Source: Acidimicrobiia bacterium
Lineage (GTDB): Bacteria > Actinomycetota > Acidimicrobiia > Acidimicrobiales > Iamiaceae
NCBI GenBank assembly: GCA_019247975.1
Contig: JAFBAD010000148.1
Span: 1-7,115, forward strand
Length of the DNA: 7,115 nt
Direction of reading: 5' to 3'
Shown here: piece by piece, positions 1 through 4,808 of the stretch
How the letters are laid out: every line of letters begins with the position of its first letter
Position numbering within the stretch: the stretch's first letter is position 1
Translations under genes and position numbers: made by a program
The notes under the pieces: generated by a model
Seen by the model: the letters and a program-made list of their open reading frames with translations, nothing else
Databases searched by the model: none
What the model was told of the DNA's origin: nothing

Positions 1-110
1 AGGAGGAGGCCCGGGGCGGGCTGTTCGGTCCGGAGGTGGCGGTGGTCGCCGGCGCACCGCTGCTCGACCAGGTGATCGGCATGGCCGGCCGCGACCCCGA
101 GTGGTCGTAG
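1..110 (+). CDS. C-terminal end of an unidentified protein (5' truncated by the window)
   Basis: An open frame with codons starting at base 3 runs to a TAG at 108-110 and gives about 35 residues ending in GMAGRDPEWS. Nearly every codon ends in G or C, as in the confident genes of this window, and the translation is a sensible mix of hydrophobic and charged residues (…FGPEVAVVAGAPLLDQVIG…). This supports a genuine gene end rather than a chance frame. I do not recognise the family, and no catalytic motif is visible. The next gene on the same strand starts 72 bp downstream with its own ribosome-binding site, so co-transcription is possible but not shown. Confidence 0.55.
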   Translation, partial: EEARGGLFGPEVAVVAGAPLLDQVIGMAGRDPEWS

Positions 111-150
111 TACCAACGTGCACTGGCCGCTCGGACCGGCTCGCCCCGAC

Positions 151-162
151 GATGGCGCCATC
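151..162. promoter_or_regulatory. 12-bp perfect palindrome upstream of the repeat-protein gene
   Basis: GATGGCGCCATC reads identically on both strands and lies 20 bp before the start codon at 183, in the short gap after the preceding gene. It has no loop, so it is not a terminator. Its position would suit an operator for a dimeric regulator, but short GC-rich palindromes also arise by chance and no second copy was noticed in the window. Confidence 0.25.
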
Positions 163-168
163 CGATCC

Positions 169-174
169 GAGGAG
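169..174 (+). promoter_or_regulatory. Ribosome-binding site of the repeat-protein gene
   Basis: GAGGAG lies 8 nt upstream of the ATG at 183. It is the clearest Shine-Dalgarno sequence in the window and decides the start of the downstream gene in favour of 183 over the overlapping frames that begin at 101 and 118. Confidence 0.7.
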
Positions 175-182
175 TCGATCCC

Positions 183-638
183 ATGTTCAAGCGAGTCATC
201 ACCTCGCTCCTCGTCGTCGTGGGCCTGCTGGGCCTCGGCGGCATCGCCATCGCCGCTGCGAACGCGGTCAGCACCAAGCCGGCGCCGGCGTACATCTCCC
301 GCTTGGAGGCACAGCACCGGCACGAGGACCGCGTCGAGCGCCGCCGTGGCAACGACGACGCCACGACGACGAGCGCACCGACGACGAGCCGGTCCACCAC
401 CGTGCGCGCCGGGACGGCGCCGTCGGTGACCGCGTCGACGACGACCACGTCGACGGTCGTCGACGACCACGGCGGCCAGCGGGGACCGCGATCCGACGAC
501 ACCGTCGTGGACGACCGCGGCTCGGCCGGTCATGGTGCCGACGACGTCGGGGTCGACGACCACGGCTCGGGTGGCCACGGGCGCGACGACGGCCCCGGCG
601 ACGACCACGGGTCAGGTGGCCACGGGCGCGACGGCTAG
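183..638 (+). CDS. Small exported or membrane-anchored protein with Asp/His/Gly-rich tandem repeats
   Basis: The protein is 151 aa. Residues 1-5 carry a basic start (MFKR), followed by a hydrophobic segment at about 6-27, typical of a signal peptide or N-terminal anchor. There is no lipobox cysteine. Possible cleavage lies around AIAAANA (22-27). Residues 40-56 are highly charged, and 60-92 form a Thr/Ser-rich linker of the type often found in extracellular actinobacterial proteins. Residues 93-151 are about four copies of a 15-residue Asp/His/Gly-rich unit, the last two almost identical (DDHGSGGHGRD). Such His/Asp-rich tails could bind metal ions, but that is inference; no enzymatic domain is visible and I do not recognise a named family. 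The start is supported by GAGGAG 8 nt upstream. It converges with the response regulator gene, and the two stop codons share one CTAG. Confidence 0.75.
   Translation: MFKRVITSLLVVVGLLGLGGIAIAAANAVSTKPAPAYISRLEAQHRHEDRVERRRGNDDATTTSAPTTSRSTTVRAGTAPSVTASTTTTSTVVDDHGGQRGPRSDDTVVDDRGSAGHGADDVGVDDHGSGGHGRDDGPGDDHGSGGHGRDG
459..635 (+). repeat. Four tandem copies of a 45-bp / 15-aa coding repeat
   Basis: Within the small exported protein the units start at residues 93, 109, 124 and 139, each beginning V/G-D-D-H/R-G. The unit lengths are 16, 15, 15 and 13 residues, the last cut short by the stop codon. At DNA level the last two units (555-588 and 600-633) are offset by exactly 45 bp and differ at only two bases in that stretch, while the first two units have diverged. 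This points to recent duplication at the 3' end of the gene. Confidence 0.75.
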
Positions 639-1252
639 GGCAGGTGTCGCTCCGCCCACAGCGCCGCCTGCGTGCGGTCAGCGACGCCGATCCGGGCGAA
701 CACGCTCGTGAGGTGGGCCTTGACCGTGCGCTCGGTGATGCCGAGATCACGGGCGATCTGCTTGTTGGCCCGTCCCTTGCGGACGAGCTGGAGCACCTCC
801 TGCTCGCGAGGGCTCAGCTCGTTGGAGCGGCCCGAGGCGCGTCGCTCCTCGAGCACCGCACGGGCGGCCTTCGGGTCGAGCGGGGAGTCACCTGACGCGG
901 CAGCGCGGACGGCGCCGAGGAGCTCGTCGGGTCCGGCGTGCTTGAGCAGGTAGCCGATCGCGCCGGCGCCGAGGGCCTCCATGATCCGGCGGTTGTCCGA
1001 GAACGACGTCAGCACCACGACGTGCGCGTCCGGGTCGTCAGCGACGATCCGCTTCGTCGCCTCGATGCCGTCGAGCACAGGCATCGACAGATCCATGAGG
1101 ATCACGTCGGGACGCGCACGAGCAGCCGCGTCCACGGCTGCTTCGCCGTCGGCGACGAGCCCGACGACCTCGATGTCATCGGCGGTCGAGAGCAGCTGCT
1201 CGAGACCGCTGCGCACGACCGCGTGGTCATCGGCGACGAGGACCTTGATCAT
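635..1252 (-). CDS. NarL/LuxR-family response regulator
   Basis: This 205-aa DNA-binding regulator is the output half of a two-component system. Residues 1-120 form the receiver domain, with the acidic pair D8/D9, phospho-acceptor D54 (in ILMDLSMP), T82 and K104 (YLLK) all present. Residues 145-200 form a LuxR-type helix-turn-helix (LSPREQEVLQLV…NKQIARDLGITERTVKAHL). Length and order match the NarL/DegU/LiaR group, so phosphorylation at D54 is expected to promote dimerisation and promoter binding in the cytoplasm. Its ATG overlaps the TGA of the upstream histidine kinase as ATGA (1249-1252), indicating translational coupling and a cognate pair. Its TAG is antiparallel to the TAG of the convergent repeat-protein gene, both drawn from one CTAG. 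The regulated genes cannot be read from the sequence; no specific gene symbol is justified. Confidence 0.96.
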   Translation of the reverse strand: MIKVLVADDHAVVRSGLEQLLSTADDIEVVGLVADGEAAVDAAARARPDVILMDLSMPVLDGIEATKRIVADDPDAHVVVLTSFSDNRRIMEALGAGAIGYLLKHAGPDELLGAVRAAASGDSPLDPKAARAVLEERRASGRSNELSPREQEVLQLVRKGRANKQIARDLGITERTVKAHLTSVFARIGVADRTQAALWAERHLP

Positions 1253-2586
1253 GACAGCGGCACCCGTACCCGCATGGTCGTCCCCTCACCCGGTCGGGAG
1301 TCGACCTCGAGCGAGCCGCCGGCGTCGGCGAGCAGGCCGCGCAACGCCTTCAGCCCGACGTGGCCGGCGGCGACGCGCTCGGCGAGCAGGTGCTCGTCGA
1401 AGCCGCGACCGTCGTCGGCCAGCTGCAGCACCGCGGTGTGGTCGACGAGCGACACCTCGAGGCGGGCAGTTGTCGCCTGCGCGTGGTCGACCACGTTGCG
1501 CAGGCCCTCCTGCGCGCTGCGGTAGAGCAGCCCGGCGACGCGATCGGGGACCGCGCGGACGGGGTCGTCAACCTCGAGCTGCGTCGGCACGCCCCGCTCG
1601 CGAGCGCGGTCGGTGAGGTCCTGCAGCGCGGACTCCAGTCCCTCCTCCCGGAGGTTCGGCGGGTACAGGTCGACGATGAGCGAGCGCAGCGCGCGCACGC
1701 TCTCGCGCACGGTCTCGGCCGACTGCTCGAGGTGCGCGCCGTCGGCCGTGCGGCCGTCGCGGGCTGCCGCGGAGAGGCCGTACGCGACCCCGGCCAGGTC
1801 CTGCACGACGCCGTCGTGGAGGTCGCTCGCGATCTGGCGGCGTTCGACCTCCGACGCGTCGATCGCCCGCTGCAGCAGCGCCTCCCGCTCGAGCTGGCGC
1901 AGGCGGAGCCGTCGGGCGAGTGAGTAGGCGAGCGGGATCTGCACGAGCTCGAGGGCCACGAGCGCGCCGAGCGTGATCGGGGCGAAGCTGCGCCACAGCC
2001 GGGTGCCGCTCGCCTTCACCGACCCGTACGTGTAGTAGCCCTCGAACAGGAGGGGCGTGCCGTTCGGCGCGTGGACCGGGAGGTACACCTCGAGCAGCTT
2101 CTGACCGAGGGTGCGCTCGTAGCGGTTCTCGGGCTCGTCGAGGTCGCTCACCTGGGCGACGATGCGACCGGTGGCGATCGCGTCCTTCTCGTCGTCGCCG
2201 AGCCCGTACTGCTTGCCGACCAGCCTCGCCTCGTCCGAGTAGATGATGCGGCCGCTCTGGGTCCAGAGCTTCACCCGCAGGAGGTTCTTGTCGATCACGT
2301 CCCGCTCGACGACGCGGCCGAGGGTGCGACGAGCCGCTTCGTTCCCGTCGAGCAGGTCGTTGGTGATCGCCGGCTCGACCAGGCCCTTGGCCTTCGACAC
2401 GGTCGTGGTGCGGGCATCGGACACCGCTTCGCGCTCACCGACCCGCCGGCTGGCGACCGCGGTGGCGAGCCCGACGATCGCGAGCGCGATCAGCCCGGCC
2501 AGGGCGAACTGGCCCACCTGGGCAGCGAGCAGCCATCGGCCGGAGCCGGCTCGGGGCCCGCGTCGCACCGGAGGCGTGGAGGACAT
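1249..2586 (-). CDS. Membrane sensor histidine kinase (HisKA_3 / NarX-DegS type)
   Basis: The chosen product is 445 aa. TM1 is at about 18-45, an extracytoplasmic sensor region lies at about 46-198, and TM2 is at about 202-222. A dimerisation/phospho-acceptor segment follows at about 235-310, with H257 in RRQIASDLHDGVVQDL, then a C-terminal HATPase domain: N-box near QEGLRNVVDHA (359-369), G1 box DDGRGF (391-396), GHVGL (408-412) and PGEGTT (432-437). The sensor region (IIYSDEARLVGKQYGL; LEVYLPV) resembles a PAS-like single Cache domain; the ligand is unknown. The kinase phosphorylates itself and then, presumably, the regulator it overlaps by ATGA. The frame stays open upstream to 3093, but that part is a Pro/Ser/Thr-rich shadow inside the propeller gene, so the ATG at 2586 is preferred. 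No clear ribosome-binding site precedes it, so translation may be leaderless or coupled to the gene upstream. Confidence 0.94.
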   Translation of the reverse strand: MSSTPPVRRGPRAGSGRWLLAAQVGQFALAGLIALAIVGLATAVASRRVGEREAVSDARTTTVSKAKGLVEPAITNDLLDGNEAARRTLGRVVERDVIDKNLLRVKLWTQSGRIIYSDEARLVGKQYGLGDDEKDAIATGRIVAQVSDLDEPENRYERTLGQKLLEVYLPVHAPNGTPLLFEGYYTYGSVKASGTRLWRSFAPITLGALVALELVQIPLAYSLARRLRLRQLEREALLQRAIDASEVERRQIASDLHDGVVQDLAGVAYGLSAAARDGRTADGAHLEQSAETVRESVRALRSLIVDLYPPNLREEGLESALQDLTDRARERGVPTQLEVDDPVRAVPDRVAGLLYRSAQEGLRNVVDHAQATTARLEVSLVDHTAVLQLADDGRGFDEHLLAERVAAGHVGLKALRGLLADAGGSLEVDSRPGEGTTMRVRVPLS

Positions 2587-2638
2587 GTCGGTCAGAACGG
2601 ATGCGGCCTGAATGGGGATGTCGCTGGGAGGCGAACGG

Positions 2639-3910
2639 TTACTTCGGAGCCACGGGGCAGAAGGCCACGCCCGGGTGGTCCTCACCACCGAAGGTCGCGC
2701 CGTCGCTGCCGACCCAGAGGCCGGCCTTGGTGACGTACAGCTTCTCGGTGCCGTGGCCCCGGGTCTTGGTCGGGTCCCAGTCGAGGGCCTCGCCGGAGGT
2801 CGGGTCGATGGCCCCGATGCCTGGGCGGGAGACCGCACCGGGCCCGGCGGTGTTGTTGCCGAGCGGGTTGTCGAGCCAGCGCATGTGGCCGCCGACGTAC
2901 ACGGCGACACCGGTGATCGCGACGCTGTAGAGGCTGTCGCCGCCGGTGAAGTTGATCCACGTCGGCTCGGAGGTGGAGCTGACGTCGGACGTCTCGAAGC
3001 GGGCGGCGGCGTCGCAGATGCTGTTGGGCCCGCCGTACCCACCGGTGTTGGCGACCACGAAGTAGGTGCCGTCGGGGGAGAAGTCGACCCCACGGCTGTA
3101 GTTGGCCACCGGGCAGGTCACATCGAAGCGAGGCGCGTGCCACGTGCTCAGCGTCGCCTTCGGCGTGGTGGTGAGGTCGACCCGGAAGGCCTGGGCCCGG
3201 GGCTCGCCCGCAACCGCCGTGAAGTTGCCGAGCGCAACGAGCGTGGTACCGGCCGGGTCGGCGGCGAGGCGCCGCACCCGGATCGCGTCGTCAGGGTTGG
3301 TCTTGCCGGTGATCTTGAAGCTGATGAAGCCGGTGTCGAGCCCGGTGAGCGGATCGATCGCCCGGAGCTGCCCGCTGAACGTGCCGCCGATGACCAGCCG
3401 GGACCCGACGAACGCCGCGTCGGACACCACGCCGTCGAGGCCGGGCTGGAAGAGCGGATCGAGCGTGTTGGTCGTTAGGTCGAAGCGGACGATCCCGCGG
3501 GCGGCGACGCCTCCGATCGAGGTGTAGTCCCCGCCGATGTAGAGGGAGTGCCCGTCCGGCGCAGGGACGACGACCTGGACGGCGCCGTTGGCCGGCAGGT
3601 CGAGGGAGCTGATTGCGCCGGTCTTCGCATCGAAGGCCGCGAAGTTCGACCGGCTGTAGGTGGTCGTGCCCGTCGAGTCCGCGATCTGGGTGAAGCGGCC
3701 GCCCATGTACATGGTGGAGCCGACCTGGGCGTAGGCGTAGACGGTGTTCGTCGACCCGAGCACGACCTTCGGGGTGAAGTCGGCCGGGTCGGCCGAGACC
3801 ACCCGATGCTGTGCGAGCGCGGCCGAGACCGGGCTGGTCACGAACGCAGCCAGCACGCAGAACACCACGAAGCCAAGAGGCAGGGCCCGCCGGACCGTCA
3901 ACTTCCCCAC
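2639..3910 (-). CDS. Secreted beta-propeller-like protein (delta-60/DUF5122-type repeats)
   Basis: The product is 423 aa. Residues 1-33 form a signal peptide: basic MGKLTVRR, a hydrophobic core, then small residues at SPVSA/ALA, so export is expected. The mature part is built from propeller-like strands with recurring hydrophobic-GG-aromatic motifs: MYMGGRF (67-73), LYIGGDY (123-129), LVIGGTF (172-178), LVALGNF (224-230), VYVGGHM (337-343) and LWVGSDG (398-404). This suggests about six blades. C266 and C299 could form a disulphide. The C-terminal half (GPGAVSRPGIGAIDP; LWVGSD) is typical of a widespread group of actinobacterial secreted proteins of unknown function. No catalytic residues are evident; binding of a ligand or surface role is inference. 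The start is a GTG at 3910 without a convincing ribosome-binding site; a TTG three codons on is an alternative. It lies 52 bp upstream of the histidine kinase on the same strand and may share its transcript. Confidence 0.85.
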   Translation of the reverse strand: MGKLTVRRALPLGFVVFCVLAAFVTSPVSAALAQHRVVSADPADFTPKVVLGSTNTVYAYAQVGSTMYMGGRFTQIADSTGTTTYSRSNFAAFDAKTGAISSLDLPANGAVQVVVPAPDGHSLYIGGDYTSIGGVAARGIVRFDLTTNTLDPLFQPGLDGVVSDAAFVGSRLVIGGTFSGQLRAIDPLTGLDTGFISFKITGKTNPDDAIRVRRLAADPAGTTLVALGNFTAVAGEPRAQAFRVDLTTTPKATLSTWHAPRFDVTCPVANYSRGVDFSPDGTYFVVANTGGYGGPNSICDAAARFETSDVSSTSEPTWINFTGGDSLYSVAITGVAVYVGGHMRWLDNPLGNNTAGPGAVSRPGIGAIDPTSGEALDWDPTKTRGHGTEKLYVTKAGLWVGSDGATFGGEDHPGVAFCPVAPK

Positions 3911-3950
3911 AGCAGCAAGCAGGTTACCGGCCGGCGGTATCCGAGCGACA

Positions 3951-4409
3951 TCAGCGGCCGAACCGCTCGTAGTAGTGGTGCCGGCAGAGTCCCTTGGCCC
4001 GCTGGATCACCCTGCACCCCTCGACCGTGCACGGTCGCCGTCGCCGCACCCCGTGCTCCCAGTACTCGAGCAGCTCCGCCCGCCAAGCCAGGTACTGCTG
4101 CCGCTTGTACGACCCGTGAAGGTGCTCGTCCATGAACGGGACGACTACCTCCACGAGGTCGCGGAGCTTGCGAACGACGAAGGTCACCTCGTCGTCGAAG
4201 TGCGCCTGCCGTCGCTCCCGCCACGTGACTCGGCCGCAGCGGAAGAACCGATGCAGCATCTCCACGCTCTCGCGATCGGTCGCGCCGAGCGCCACGGCAA
4301 ACGCGAACTGCCCGTCCCATGGCCTGGCGACGAACGTGCCCTCGGCGGCGACGAAGCCGCCGATGAAGTCTGCGATCTCAGTAGCCGGTCTCCCGGTAGT
4401 AGTGGGCAC
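3951..4409 (-). CDS. LAGLIDADG homing-endonuclease-like protein with C-terminal zinc-knuckle motif
   Basis: The product is up to 152 aa. Residues 13-26 (ADFIGGFVAAEGTF) match the LAGLIDADG helix, with E23 in the position of the metal-binding acid. The following region fits the single-motif fold: FAVALGATDRESVEMLHRFF (36-55), then VVPFMDEHLHGSYKRQQYLAW (89-109), like the usual PFFD…K…F..W end of the family. One motif per chain implies action as a homodimer. Residues 127-145 add a C-x4-C-x9-C-x2-H pattern (C127, C132, C142, H145) ending in GLCRHHYY, which probably binds zinc and contacts DNA; similar tails occur on phage and actinobacterial nucleases. The only canonical start in reach is GTG at 4409, inside the decayed upstream copy, so the exact N-terminus is uncertain. 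It is free-standing: no intron or intein is visible around it. Catalytic activity is inferred from the motif only. Confidence 0.8.
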   Translation of the reverse strand: MPTTTGRPATEIADFIGGFVAAEGTFVARPWDGQFAFAVALGATDRESVEMLHRFFRCGRVTWRERRQAHFDDEVTFVVRKLRDLVEVVVPFMDEHLHGSYKRQQYLAWRAELLEYWEHGVRRRRPCTVEGCRVIQRAKGLCRHHYYERFGR

Positions 4410-4613
4410 GGCAGAGTCCCCGTCCTCTCACCGGCTTCTGGCAGCCGGGCACGGAGCAGGGCGTCGGCCCTGCTCCCCACTTGGAAGGGAAGCGTGCTTC
4501 GTAGGCGGTGAACGCAGCGCGCCACCGCACTCTCGTCGTTCGCCGATCGGCCCGGTCGTGAAGCAGCCTTCGCCTGCGACCAAGCCGGCCACCGCTCCGC
4601 CGGTCGCACTCAT
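4378..4613 (-). pseudogene. Decayed LAGLIDADG/zinc-knuckle gene split across two frames
   Basis: Starting at ATG 4613, one frame encodes AVAGLVAGEGCF, a good LAGLIDADG motif, then drifts into non-homologous sequence and stops at 4428. A second frame, open across the same region, encodes WRAAFTAYEARF and then CSVPGCQKPVRGRGLCRAHYY, ending at the TGA 4378-4380. That tail matches the intact downstream protein at 14 of 27 positions over the zinc-knuckle region and keeps the same C-x4-C-x9-C-x2-H spacing. The central endonuclease fold, roughly 75 residues in the intact copy, is missing. The simplest reading is an internal deletion with a frame change near 4530-4560. The tail alone could still be translated as a 50-aa protein from a GTG at 4530. 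The copies are too divergent to be a recent duplication. The ATG lies 23 nt beyond the tRNA-Ala 3' end. Confidence 0.7.
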
Positions 4614-4631
4614 CGTGGTGGTGAAACCACG
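4614..4631 (-). terminator. Small hairpin between tRNA-Ala and the decayed endonuclease gene
   Basis: On the minus strand CGTGGT and ACCACG can pair across a 6-nt loop (4626-4631 with 4614-4619). An alternative 5-bp stem GTGGT/ACCAC with a 3-nt loop uses 4618-4630. There is no T-tract. It might help end or process the tRNA transcript, but the structure is small and could be incidental. Confidence 0.3.
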
Positions 4632-4636
4632 GAGAG

Positions 4637-4709
4637 TGGAGCTAAGGAGATTCGAACTCCTGACCCCCTCCATGCCATGGAGGTGCTCTACCAACTGAGC
4701 TATAGCCCC
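4637..4709 (-). tRNA. tRNA-Ala (anticodon GGC)
   Basis: This 73-nt cloverleaf folds completely: acceptor GGGGCTA/TAGCTCC, D stem GCTC/GAGC, anticodon stem CCTCC/GGAGG around loop ATGGCAT, and T stem AGGAG/CTCCT around TTCGAAT. The anticodon GGC reads GCC, a common Ala codon in this GC-rich genome. The third acceptor pair is G3·U70, the alanine identity element recognised by alanyl-tRNA synthetase, and the discriminator base is A73. CCA is not encoded (the genomic sequence continues CTC), so it is added after transcription. The gene has no intron and is intact despite the endonuclease-like genes that begin 23 nt downstream. Confidence 0.97.
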
Positions 4710-4722
4710 GTGAGGAGCAGTC

Positions 4723-4728
4723 AGGTTA
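4723..4728 (-). promoter_or_regulatory. Candidate -10 element of tRNA-Ala
   Basis: TAACCT, fitting the TANNNT pattern, lies 13 nt upstream of the first tRNA base, a suitable distance for a start site a few bases before the mature 5' end. No good -35 hexamer is seen at 17-18 bp, so this is tentative. Confidence 0.35.
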
Positions 4729-4785
4729 GCAGTGGCCAACTCGCCTTCGACCCGGTTGCAGACCACGCACATGCGTCTTCGGTAC

Positions 4786-4805
4786 GGGCGAGCTGTGGCT
4801 CGCCC
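4786..4805 (-). terminator. Hairpin terminator after leuS
   Basis: A perfect 8-bp GC-rich stem (GGGCGAGC/GCTCGCCC) with a 4-nt loop begins 3 nt after the leuS stop codon. It lacks a T-tract, as is common for actinobacterial terminators. It would separate the leuS transcript from the tRNA-Ala promoter 57 bp further on. Confidence 0.6.
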
Positions 4806-4808
4806 CGA

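Noticed and set aside
455..468. 14-bp palindrome GGTCGTCGACGACC
   Set aside because: It lies inside the low-complexity GTC/GAC-rich coding repeat region, where such palindromes follow from codon use and need no regulatory explanation.
101..895. Plus-strand 264-aa Arg/Pro-rich ORF
   Set aside because: It runs through the repeat-protein gene in another frame and antisense through the response regulator, has no domain and no better start signal than the gene at 183.
2587..3093. In-frame N-terminal extension of the histidine kinase to a 614-aa protein
   Set aside because: The extra 169 residues are Pro/Ser/Thr/Ala-rich, have no recognisable domain and are read out of frame through the well-supported propeller gene. 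The 2586 start puts a normal TM segment near the N-terminus.
3911..4709. Integrative element with attachment sites at tRNA-Ala
   Set aside because: I looked for a repeat of the tRNA 3' end (TTCGAATCTCCTTAGCTCC) beyond the endonuclease genes and saw none, and there is no integrase gene in the window.
4428..4772. 114-aa minus-strand ORF spanning the tRNA-Ala gene
   Set aside because: Its first half is translation of the tRNA itself (AIAQLVEHLHG…) and its upstream flank. Only the part from ATG 4613 is meaningful, and that belongs to the decayed endonuclease copy.
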